Positions 1 through 5,984 of a stretch of DNA of 6,220 nt are shown here, one piece after another. Location of the stretch: positions 1 through 6,220 of the forward strand of contig JAITVX010000239.1 of the NCBI GenBank assembly GCA_031285575.1. Reading direction: 5' to 3'. The position numbers and the translations under genes were made by a program. Position 1 is the stretch's first letter. Every line of letters begins with the position of its first letter. The notes beneath the pieces were generated by a model. That model saw nothing but the letters and a program-made list of their open reading frames with translations, did not search any database and was not told the origin of the DNA. The stretch is from Bacteroidales bacterium. Lineage in GTDB: Bacteria > Bacteroidota > Bacteroidia > Bacteroidales > VadinHA17.

Positions 1-1197
1 GCGAAGGCGGCAGCAGCTGCTAAGCGAATCGGCGTTGTCGCTCATGTAGGTGAAAAACGAATGACCTTCGGCATACATTTCGGCGGTAAAGTCGCCATAT
101 TCCTTATCTTTGGTATCGCCGCTTTCAGTCAGCAGCGCCATTGTTTCCACAGGGAAAGTGAGGATTGCGCGCGTCCGTTCCCTGTTAAACCATTTCATAA
201 ACCGTTTCTGCAGCCAGCTTAGCGACTCCCAGTCGGGCCTGCTTCCATCGGGAAAGATGAAGTTCTCGAACAGGCTTTCAAAATAATAGCGATCGTAGTA
301 TGAGATATTCCAGAACACTGCCTGAAAATTTCTTGCTCCGGTAGGCTGGTTTATGGAGTAAACAATCTGTTCAAAATGGTCTGTAATTACCTTGTCAATC
401 GAACGCTGTTTTATCGACGAATCAACTATCCTGTCGGCATTCAGGTAATAGTCCTGACCGTATTCCTGACCTATAAAATAGTTCATATACATCAGAAATT
501 CGGGTGTAGCACAGGCTCCGCTCAGCATGCTTGAAACGATAAAAACCATGTTCACAAAGCCGCCGCAGAACGACCTCAGGTTGGTGGGCGCTTTTGAGTT
601 TCCGCCTATTGAGGTTGTGCCGCCAATAAGCCACGGATACATTGTAATGCTGGCGCAATAGTTGGCCAGGCTTGTTTCGTCGTTCTTATAAATGAAATGA
701 TTGGTCAGAAGTTCAACATATTTGTCGGCCACTTCCTTGCCGAACATTTCCTTCAGGCGGTCGGTAAGCATACGGCGGTTGAGGCGTATGAAGTTCGATT
801 TGGGCAGTTCGCCTACAAGGGTGGCCATATTTTTGTTTTCAACGTTGGCGTTGGCGTCGAACTTGCTGCCCGTGGCGGCATTTGAGGCGTCGCAGTAATC
901 CATAAGGAATTTAAGCTTGTCGCGCACCTCACGATCTTCAAGGTGTTTCTGCCTGTAAAGCATGTAGGCTTTGGCAACAGCATAGTATTTTTCGGCCATC
1001 AGGGCTACTTCCACCTGATTCTGTATCTCTTCCACCGTAATATCGTTTGTAATATTCACGCGGCACAGAATGTTGCCAAGTACATCCTGCGTGGCAAAAC
1101 TGCCAACCGAAAGGAATGCTTTCGCAATGGCACTCTTGATTTTTTCAATGGAAAAAACTTCTTTTTTCCCGTCTCTCTTAATAATATACAGTTCCAT
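1..1197 (-). CDS. nrdD: Anaerobic (class III) ribonucleoside-triphosphate reductase, N-terminal part, cut by the left edge
   Basis: The enzyme is an oxygen-sensitive glycyl-radical protein that reduces ribonucleoside triphosphates to dNTPs in the cytoplasm. I read 399 codons without a stop from the ATG at 1195-1197 to the window edge. Residues 3-87 look like an ATP-cone, the allosteric nucleotide-binding domain, starting MELYIIKRDGKKEVFSIEKI. The catalytic barrel follows, with the family-typical stretches NYCASITMYPWLIGG (179-193), SFCGGFVNMVF (209-219), QPTGARNFQAVFWN (284-297), LTFPVETMALL (346-356) and DNADSLSSCCRLR (387-399). The last stretch carries the paired cysteines conserved in this subfamily. 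The C-terminal half, with the zinc site and glycyl-radical loop, lies off the window, as would the activase gene nrdG if it follows. No Shine-Dalgarno precedes the start; the upstream sequence is AT-rich. No frameshift is seen. Family identity is very secure, completeness cannot be judged. Confidence 0.95.
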   Translation of the reverse strand, partial: MELYIIKRDGKKEVFSIEKIKSAIAKAFLSVGSFATQDVLGNILCRVNITNDITVEEIQNQVEVALMAEKYYAVAKAYMLYRQKHLEDREVRDKLKFLMDYCDASNAATGSKFDANANVENKNMATLVGELPKSNFIRLNRRMLTDRLKEMFGKEVADKYVELLTNHFIYKNDETSLANYCASITMYPWLIGGTTSIGGNSKAPTNLRSFCGGFVNMVFIVSSMLSGACATPEFLMYMNYFIGQEYGQDYYLNADRIVDSSIKQRSIDKVITDHFEQIVYSINQPTGARNFQAVFWNISYYDRYYFESLFENFIFPDGSRPDWESLSWLQKRFMKWFNRERTRAILTFPVETMALLTESGDTKDKEYGDFTAEMYAEGHSFFTYMSDNADSLSSCCRLR

Positions 1198-1237
1198 AAT
1201 AAAAAAATTTAACCTAAACCTTAAACTCTACCAATGT

Positions 1238-1249
1238 TTGACAGGTCAA
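1238..1249. repeat. Short palindrome in the nrdD leader, TTGAC-AG-GTCAA
   Basis: Perfect 5-bp arms flank a 2-nt centre, about 40 nt upstream of the nrdD start codon. It resembles an FNR/CRP half-site pair (TTGA...TCAA), but the central spacing is 4 nt where FNR sites have 6, so I do not call it an FNR site. It could be a DNA operator. A two-nucleotide loop is too tight for a good RNA hairpin. Confidence 0.35.
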
Positions 1250-1260
1250 CACTCTGTTTG

Positions 1261-1274
1261 CAGCACGCTTGCTG
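1261..1274 (-). promoter_or_regulatory. Small hairpin in the nrdD leader (5-bp stem, 4-nt loop)
   Basis: On the nrdD-sense strand the sequence CAGCA-AGCG-TGCTG forms a perfect 5-bp stem with a tetraloop. It lies 13 nt downstream of the larger hairpin at 1287-1318 and upstream of the start codon, so it would form part of a structured 5' leader. Five base pairs alone are weak evidence. Confidence 0.35.
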
Positions 1275-1286
1275 TTTCCTTTAAAA

Positions 1287-1318
1287 CAAGTGGCAGCATA
1301 TCTGTTGCGCTACCCTTG
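1287..1318 (-). promoter_or_regulatory. Attenuator-like hairpin in the nrdD 5' leader
   Basis: Read in the nrdD direction, CAAGGGTAGC pairs with GCTGCC-A-CTTG. This makes a 10-bp stem (one G-U pair, one bulged A) around an 11-nt loop, immediately followed by TTTT then AAA. A stem followed by a short U-run inside an untranslated leader resembles an intrinsic terminator or attenuator. The U-tract has only four residues, so efficient termination is doubtful, and a regulatory or mRNA-stabilising structure is an equally good reading. It lies about 90 nt upstream of the start codon and about 100 nt downstream of the proposed promoter. I do not recognise a known riboswitch class; the cobalamin-riboswitch core sequences are not seen. 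Confidence 0.5.
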
Positions 1319-1419
1319 GCGAAACTCACTGCTGTGTGCATATTTTTTTGATTTTCATCCGATTCCACATTTAACTACGATTACTGTGTACAGCAATTCA
1401 AGAGAATCGAATGTCGGTG

Positions 1420-1427
1420 CAAGGATA
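1420..1427 (-). promoter_or_regulatory. Probable Bacteroidetes-type promoter (-7 element) for nrdD
   Basis: The minus strand reads AAAAGTCG-TATCCTTG-CACCG. TATCCTTG differs by one base from the Bacteroidetes -7 consensus TAnnTTTG, and the following GCACCG is a context I associate with promoters in this phylum. No TTTG lies at the expected distance of 19-21 nt upstream, so the -33 box is poor. If used, transcription would start near 1413-1416 and give an nrdD leader of about 215-220 nt. Confidence 0.5.
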
Positions 1428-1466
1428 CGACTTTTAAAACATATTGAGGGTGAAAAACTGCATCCA

Positions 1467-1488
1467 ATTATCAACACTATTATCAACA
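1467..1488. repeat. Tandem 10-bp direct repeat upstream of the nrdD promoter
   Basis: ATTATCAACA occurs twice (1467-1476 and 1479-1488), separated by CT, giving a 12-bp period. It begins about 40 bp upstream of the proposed nrdD -7 element, where an activator or repressor could bind. Each copy contains TTATCAACA, one mismatch from the DnaA box TTATCCACA. On the nrdD strand the junction contains ATAGTGT, which resembles half of an NrdR box. Neither assignment is secure. Confidence 0.55.
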
Positions 1489-1588
1489 TTCCCGTATAAC
1501 TCATTAAATCTCTTTGGAAATTAAGCAGTATATCATTGTAAACATATTATTTAACAACATCTTTGTTATTTTTAAATCAGACAGAATG

Positions 1589-1611
1589 GAAGACAATCAT
1601 ATTTTGTCTTC
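1589..1611. repeat. Inverted repeat in the divergent intergenic region
   Basis: GAAGACAA and TTGTCTTC are perfect 8-bp inverted arms around a 7-nt AT-rich centre (TCATATT). The element sits between the divergent nrdD and HD-domain genes, about 100 bp upstream of the -33 box of the HD promoter. No T-run that would mark a terminator follows on either strand. An operator for a dimeric regulator is the simplest reading, and no known family's consensus is recognised. Confidence 0.45.
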
Positions 1612-1709
1612 AAAATGTAGAATGTTTATATGAAGAGAATAGCTCCTATACAAAGATATTCATTAGCTTTGTGTGCATTGAAAGTGTCGTAGAACGAGAG
1701 TACACACAG

Positions 1710-1740
1710 TTTGCATAATCCAGAGTTATTCATACTTTTG
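1710..1740 (+). promoter_or_regulatory. Bacteroidetes-type promoter for the HD-lpxD unit
   Basis: TTTG at 1710-1713 is followed by exactly 19 nt and then TACTTTTG at 1733-1740. This is a full match to the Bacteroidetes primary-sigma consensus, -33 TTTG and -7 TAnnTTTG. The predicted transcription start, a few nucleotides downstream, leaves only about 12-16 nt before the GTG at 1760. That supports this start codon and excludes a start further upstream. Confidence 0.75.
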
Positions 1741-1759
1741 TGCTGTAAATATTCTTTTT

Positions 1760-3013
1760 GTGAGCGTAAGGATAAACAAGAGAAAGATAATTAACGATCC
1801 GGTTTATGGATTTATAAATATTCCGAACGATTTTATTTACGATATAATCGAATGCCCATGGTTTCAGCGGCTGCGGAATATAAGGCAGCTGGGACTTACT
1901 GGGTTGGTGTATCCGGGGGCCAACCATACGCGCTTTCAGCATGCGCTGGGGGCATTGCATCTTATGTCGCTGGCGCTCGATACGCTGAAAGGCAAGGGCG
2001 TGCGTATATCTGTCGAAGAGGAAGAGGCTGCATGTCTGGCTATTCTGCTTCACGACATTGGGCATGGACCGTTTTCGCATGCGCTTGAGAAAACAATTAT
2101 TGAGGGTGTTGACCATGAAGATATTTCGCTGTTCCTTATAAACCGGCTTAACGAGGTGTATGGTGATAAGCTGGCACTGGCAATAGATATTCTGTTTGGA
2201 CGGTATAACAGAATGTTTTTACACGAGTTGATTTCAAGCCAGATGGATATGGACAGGCTCGATTATTTGAGGCGCGACAGTTTTTTTACAGGTGTTATAG
2301 AGGGGCTGGTGAGTTCGGACAGGATAATAAGAATGCTTAACGTAGCCGACGACAGCCTTGCGGTTGACGAAAAAGGAATCTATTCTATTGAGAAGTTCCT
2401 GTTTGCCCGGCGGCTTATGTACTGGCAGGTGTATATGCACAAAGCGGTTGTTTCGGCCGAGAGTATGCTTGTGAGACTGCTTAACCGTGCAAGGGAGCTG
2501 GCCATTGACGGAAAGGATGTGTTTGCTACTCCGGCTCTCGGTTTCTTTTTGGATACAGGGCTTAGAAAAATTGATTTTGCGGAAGATAACCCGGCTGCAG
2601 GCCTTATTGCCGAACGCTTTACGAGCCTCGACGATTCCGACATTCTTGTTTCGGCCAAATACTGGGCCGGGCATGGTGACAAGGTTTTGTCGAACCTTGC
2701 CGGGCGGCTTGTAAACCGTAATCTGTTTGCCATTGAACTTGCCAACGCCCCATTCGATGAGGAGAAGATAGCTGTATTACGCAAGATGGTTGAGAGAGAT
2801 ATGGGAATAGATGAAGCGGAAGCAAGGTATTTTGTTTATTCTGGTGCCGTTTCAAACCTGCCTTATTCGCCGGAGTTTCACGAAATAAAGATTTTACTGA
2901 AGAATGGTAAGGCGGACGTTATTTCGTCGGTTTCAGATATTTTTAATCATAAGTTTTTATCAGAGAAAATAATAAAGTATTTCCTGTGTTATCCAAAGGA
3001 ATACAGACAGTAA
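1760..3013 (+). CDS. HD-domain phosphohydrolase (COG1078-like, dNTPase-related)
   Basis: This 417-residue cytoplasmic protein belongs to the HD superfamily related to dGTP/dNTP triphosphohydrolases and SAMHD1. The metal-binding set is visible: H61 in HTRFQHALG, H98-D99 in LLHDIGHGPFSH, and Asp within QMDMDRLDYLRRD (161-173). The N-terminus (NKRKIINDPVYGFINIP) is typical of Bacteroidetes homologues. Substrate cannot be read from sequence: some relatives hydrolyse dNTPs, many are uncharacterised. The start is GTG at 1760. No in-frame ATG exists between it and the upstream stop at 1679-1681, and the promoter lies just before it; ATA at 1772 would match shorter homologues but is an unlikely start. 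The gene is 15 nt upstream of lpxD and probably co-transcribed with it. The pairing is common in the phylum, but I know of no functional link to lipid A. Confidence 0.9.
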   Translation: MSVRINKRKIINDPVYGFINIPNDFIYDIIECPWFQRLRNIRQLGLTGLVYPGANHTRFQHALGALHLMSLALDTLKGKGVRISVEEEEAACLAILLHDIGHGPFSHALEKTIIEGVDHEDISLFLINRLNEVYGDKLALAIDILFGRYNRMFLHELISSQMDMDRLDYLRRDSFFTGVIEGLVSSDRIIRMLNVADDSLAVDEKGIYSIEKFLFARRLMYWQVYMHKAVVSAESMLVRLLNRARELAIDGKDVFATPALGFFLDTGLRKIDFAEDNPAAGLIAERFTSLDDSDILVSAKYWAGHGDKVLSNLAGRLVNRNLFAIELANAPFDEEKIAVLRKMVERDMGIDEAEARYFVYSGAVSNLPYSPEFHEIKILLKNGKADVISSVSDIFNHKFLSEKIIKYFLCYPKEYRQ

Positions 3014-3014
3014 A

Positions 3015-3022
3015 AAGGAGGA
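3015..3022 (+). promoter_or_regulatory. Consensus Shine-Dalgarno for lpxD
   Basis: AAGGAGGA lies 6 nt upstream of the ATG at 3029, within the 15-nt gap after the HD gene stop. It is the only full Shine-Dalgarno before any of the five recognised starts in the window. The others have AT-rich or unremarkable upstream sequences, as is usual in Bacteroidetes. Confidence 0.75.
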
Positions 3023-3028
3023 ATTATT

Positions 3029-4069
3029 ATGGAATTTACAGCGGCGGTAATTGCGGGTTTTTTGAAAGGCACTGTTGAAGGCGACCCGGAGGTGAAAGTT
3101 AATACGGTGGCAAAAATTGAGGAAGGATTCGAAGGTGCACTTTCGTTTCTGGCTAATCCGGTTTACGAGCAGTATATTTATACTACCAAATCGTCGGTTA
3201 TACTTGTCAATAAAACGTTTGTGGCCTCGGACAAAATAAATGCCACCCTTATAAGAGTTGATAACGCCTACGAGTCATTTGCTGCGCTGCTGCGGCTTGT
3301 CGAACAGTCTCGTCCGCGCAAGACAGGCATTCATCCGTTGGCGGTTATTGAGCCTTCGGCTGAAATAGGTTCCGATGTTTACGTAGGGCCGTATGCTTAT
3401 ATTGGCGAAAACTGCACCGTAGGTTCCGGCAGCTCCATTTACCCGAATGTTTATATCGGCGACAACTCCAGGGTAGGCGAACGATGCGTGTTATATGCCG
3501 GTGTAAAAGTATATCACGAATGCGTTATCGGCAATGCATGTATTATACATGCAGGTGCGGTAATTGGCAGCGACGGTTTCGGCTTTGCCCTGTCGGGTAG
3601 CGAGTATTCCAAAATTCCACAGCTCGGCAACGTAGTGCTTGAAGATAATGTTGAAATAGGCGCCAACTCGGCAATTGACAGGGCAACAATGGGTTCAACC
3701 GTAATAGGTAAAGGAGTTAAGCTCGATAACCTTATACAGATAGGGCATAATGTTGAAGTAGGCGAAAACACCGTTATGGCGGCACATGTTGGCATTGCCG
3801 GCTCGACCAAAATAGGAGAAAACTGCATGTTGGGAGGCCAGGTGGGAATTGCCGGCCACCTGAAAATTGCGGCAGGCTCGAAAATAGGTGCGCAGGCCGG
3901 AATAATAAGCGATATAAAGGAGAAAAATATGGCAATTTTGGGTTCACCGGCAATAGACATCAAGCAGTATATGAAATCGTATGTAGTTTTCAAAAGGCTT
4001 CCCGACCTTAAATCAAAACTCGACGCTATGGGAAAAGATGTGGCGGCATTGAAAGATACGTTGCGTTAG
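3029..4069 (+). CDS. lpxD: UDP-3-O-acylglucosamine N-acyltransferase
   Basis: LpxD transfers a hydroxyacyl chain from acyl carrier protein to the 2-amino group of UDP-3-O-acyl-glucosamine, an early step of lipid A synthesis in the cytoplasm. The 346-residue length matches the family. Residues 1-100 form the N-terminal uridine-binding domain (ALSFLANPVYEQYIY, 37-51). Residues about 102-305 are hexapeptide repeats of the left-handed beta-helix type, such as AEIGSDVYVGPYAYIG and VVLEDNVEIGANSAIDR. The catalytic histidine is H240 in LIQIGHNV (E. coli H239), and H277 in GIAGHLKI matches the second conserved histidine. A helical C-terminal tail runs from about 311. The ATG start is supported by the strong Shine-Dalgarno. 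The gene is second in the HD-lpxD unit, and no lpxC-fabZ or lpxA follows: the next genes are convergent. No obvious hairpin terminator lies in the 86-nt gap at 4070-4155. Confidence 0.96.
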   Translation: MEFTAAVIAGFLKGTVEGDPEVKVNTVAKIEEGFEGALSFLANPVYEQYIYTTKSSVILVNKTFVASDKINATLIRVDNAYESFAALLRLVEQSRPRKTGIHPLAVIEPSAEIGSDVYVGPYAYIGENCTVGSGSSIYPNVYIGDNSRVGERCVLYAGVKVYHECVIGNACIIHAGAVIGSDGFGFALSGSEYSKIPQLGNVVLEDNVEIGANSAIDRATMGSTVIGKGVKLDNLIQIGHNVEVGENTVMAAHVGIAGSTKIGENCMLGGQVGIAGHLKIAAGSKIGAQAGIISDIKEKNMAILGSPAIDIKQYMKSYVVFKRLPDLKSKLDAMGKDVAALKDTLR

Positions 4070-4155
4070 CTGTAAGCATTCGGTGAAGTGCATATTGTGG
4101 GTAATGAGGAGAGGATTAGTAGCATCTGTTATCTTGCCCCACGGTTGAGCAAAAT

Positions 4156-4533
4156 TTATAAAATCATTTCCGTTTTAATCGGGATTCCCACAGTGTCGCG
4201 GTAATGTTCGCCAAGTTCGAGCATCGATATGTCATCTGCTTCATACTGCCACTTGATGTCAACGTCTTTTCCGCTATCGATATGCCGCGCCAGTTGCTTA
4301 AACACATCGAGCAGGTATTTCGACGACCCACTGTTTAGGTATTCAAGGAATATTAAAACTCTGAGCGTATTGTTTTGCCAGAGATGCGAATCGATCCATC
4401 CCATAATGCGGGTGAAAAGCGATTCCGGATTTTCGGGAATAGACTTTCCTGTAATTTCGAGGGCGCCGGAAGCCATGTTGTAAACTACTTCCGGATAGGT
4501 TACTGACTGTTTCTGAATAATATGTTTTTCCAT
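4156..4533 (-). CDS. SiaC-family regulatory phosphoprotein (DUF1987)
   Basis: This small 125-residue soluble protein matches the SiaC/DUF1987 family. The recognisable parts are the N-terminal TYPEVVYNMASGALEITGKSIPENP (residues 12-36) and the central LRVLIFLEYLNSGSSKYLL (57-75). In Pseudomonas aeruginosa, SiaC is phosphorylated on Thr68 by the kinase SiaB and dephosphorylated by SiaA; the unphosphorylated form activates the diguanylate cyclase SiaD. Here Ser68 in the NSGSS motif is the likely equivalent phosphosite. No siaB-like kinase, phosphatase or cyclase is in the window, and most Bacteroidota make little use of c-di-GMP, so the partner here is unknown. The gene starts 19 nt after the stop of the permease gene and is probably co-transcribed with it. 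No Shine-Dalgarno is seen. Confidence 0.88.
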   Translation of the reverse strand: MEKHIIQKQSVTYPEVVYNMASGALEITGKSIPENPESLFTRIMGWIDSHLWQNNTLRVLIFLEYLNSGSSKYLLDVFKQLARHIDSGKDVDIKWQYEADDISMLELGEHYRDTVGIPIKTEMIL

Positions 4534-4552
4534 AACTCTGTAATTAAGGTTT

Positions 4553-5812
4553 TCATTCGTATCTTAAAGCTTCAATAGGGTCGATGCCTGCAGCCTTTAC
4601 GGCTGGTGCATATCCAGATACAACGCCAACTGTAAAGCACACAAATATTCCGGTCAGCACCCACAGCCAGGGTATTAAAAAGTCTGACTTCAGTATTGCC
4701 GAAACAATGTTCCCTATCATTATTCCAAGTATTATTCCCAGAATGCCTCCGAGTTGGCTTATCATAACCGACTCGAAAAGAAACTGGTTTTTTATTGTGC
4801 GCGGCTTGGCCCCTACGGCTTTTCTCACGCCTATTTCACGGGTTCGCTCGGTAACCGAAACGAGCATTATGTTCATCAGCCCCACAGCAGCACCTGCCAG
4901 TGTAACAATACCGATAAGCGTGGCGGCAAGCGTAATGTACCGTATGTTTTCAAGAAGCAGTTTCACCAGATTGTCGCTTTTGGTTATGTTGAAATCCGAT
5001 TCGTCGCGAGGAGTAAGCCCGCGTACTGTTCTGAATATCGCTTCGGCCTCGCCCGCCATGATGTCGAGGTTTGCCATGCCGACGGGCATAACGGAAATAT
5101 TGAACGACTGCCCTGGGCGCGGAAAATACTGTCGCGCCGTTGTTACAGGTATCAGACACACCCTGTCGGGATTGCCTATGGCTGCCCCTTTGCCTTTAAG
5201 AACTCCGGCCACTTTCAGTCTCATACCCGAAACGTTTATTGTTTGCCCCACCGGATCGTTTCCAAAGGGAAAAACATCGCTCACAATGTCGGCGCCAATG
5301 ATGGCAAGGTGTGCATTAAGTGCAATATCGCCGGCGGTAAAGTTGCGTCCCGAAGATATTTCATAACCCGAAACGGCAAGATGATTTTCGTCAACTCCCG
5401 CAAGCCTTACGTTCGGATTGCTCTCTTCGTCGCCATACCTGACGGTTGCCATGCCGGTTACATTGAATGAAACCGCAACCGCGGCGTGTTCGCCAAACTG
5501 TTCCCTGAAAGCAACGGCCTCACGGTATGATATATTTGAAAAGTTTTTTGTACGATACCGGTTGTTGTTAATACGCACGTTCATGCCGCGCGAAGTTATG
5601 CTGAACGAATTGGCACCCATCATGGTAAACTGGTCTGTAAGAGCATTTTTTATCGAATCGATAGCTGTAAGTATTCCCACCAGTGCCATTATTCCGAATG
5701 CAATAATACACATTGTAAGTATAGTCCTCATCCTGTTCGACCGTATAGCCTTAACTGCCACACGCAGGTTTTCCCTGAAAATACCTATTTTTTTTACAGT
5801 CTCAATCATCAT
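4553..5812 (-). CDS. ABC transporter permease, MacB/FtsX type
   Basis: This 419-residue inner-membrane protein has the MacB-type layout. After a basic N-terminus comes TM1 (about 31-51), then a large periplasmic core domain (about 55-285), then TM2 (292-317), TM3 (349-373) and TM4 (380-402). The cytoplasmic loop after TM2 carries the family signature NIMLVSVTERTREIGVRKAVGA (314-335), thought to contact the ATPase. The C-terminus GYAPAVKAAGIDPIEALRYE is also characteristic. Proteins of this type work in mechanotransmission or export (macrolides, peptides, lipoproteins), but the substrate cannot be inferred. A separate ATPase subunit is required and is not in the window. Two adjacent ATGs (5810-5812, 5807-5809) could serve as the start, and the first is given. 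It is the upstream gene of a likely unit with siaC. Confidence 0.93.
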   Translation of the reverse strand: MMIETVKKIGIFRENLRVAVKAIRSNRMRTILTMCIIAFGIMALVGILTAIDSIKNALTDQFTMMGANSFSITSRGMNVRINNNRYRTKNFSNISYREAVAFREQFGEHAAVAVSFNVTGMATVRYGDEESNPNVRLAGVDENHLAVSGYEISSGRNFTAGDIALNAHLAIIGADIVSDVFPFGNDPVGQTINVSGMRLKVAGVLKGKGAAIGNPDRVCLIPVTTARQYFPRPGQSFNISVMPVGMANLDIMAGEAEAIFRTVRGLTPRDESDFNITKSDNLVKLLLENIRYITLAATLIGIVTLAGAAVGLMNIMLVSVTERTREIGVRKAVGAKPRTIKNQFLFESVMISQLGGILGIILGIMIGNIVSAILKSDFLIPWLWVLTGIFVCFTVGVVSGYAPAVKAAGIDPIEALRYE

Positions 5813-5838
5813 TGACGCACGGTCAGTTTATCGGGCAA

Positions 5839-5869
5839 TAAAAGTATTGTTTTTTTTACAAAAATTAAA
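5839..5869 (-). promoter_or_regulatory. Weak candidate promoter for the permease-siaC unit
   Basis: On the minus strand TTTA (5869-5866), exactly 19 nt, then TACTTTTA (5846-5839) approximates the Bacteroidetes consensus, with one mismatch in each box (final G replaced by A). It would give a leader of about 20 nt before the ATG at 5812. The region is AT-rich, so a chance match is quite possible. Confidence 0.35.
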
Positions 5870-5966
5870 TCAGTTTTTATTAATTTATCGCTATTCTCAC
5901 TTAAAATACAGTCTTAATAATGTGTATTGCCTGTCGTTACCGGTGGCGGATGTACATTACTCAGGT

Positions 5967-5984
5967 GTGTATGACTGGATACAC
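5967..5984. repeat. Inverted repeat GTGTAT-N6-ATACAC
   Basis: Perfect 6-bp arms are separated by GACTGG, about 155 bp upstream of the permease start. No T-run follows on either strand, so it is not a typical terminator. An operator or weak hairpin is possible; 6-bp arms can arise by chance in a region this long. Confidence 0.35.

Noticed and set aside
1238..1249. FNR binding site controlling anaerobic nrdD
   Set aside because: TTGA and TCAA are 4 nt apart where FNR sites have 6, and the site would lie in the transcribed leader.
1198..1430. Adenosylcobalamin riboswitch in the nrdD leader
   Set aside because: The conserved cobalamin-riboswitch core sequences were not found on the nrdD-sense strand.
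422..1499. Several plus- and minus-strand frames of 60-93 codons over nrdD and its leader
   Set aside because: Those within 1-1197 overlap the unbroken 399-codon NrdD frame; those extending past 1197 have no family-like sequence or translation signals.
3916..3932. AAGGAG followed by an in-frame ATG inside lpxD (Met301)
   Set aside because: The codons encode the normal LpxD sequence at this position and only a 46-residue tail would result; a coincidental Shine-Dalgarno from Lys-Glu-Lys codons.
4097..4142. GTGGG...CCCAC pairing as a terminator between the convergent lpxD and siaC
   Set aside because: Five base pairs around a 36-nt loop with no T-run; not a credible intrinsic terminator.
4070..4155. 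Remnant of lpxC after lpxD
   Set aside because: I see no LpxC-like N-terminal sequence in any frame of this 86-nt gap.
4584..5470. Long plus-strand open frames of 260 and 238 codons opposite the permease
   Set aside because: They lie wholly antisense to a clearly recognisable MacB/FtsX permease, have no family-like sequence, and their translations look like shadow frames.
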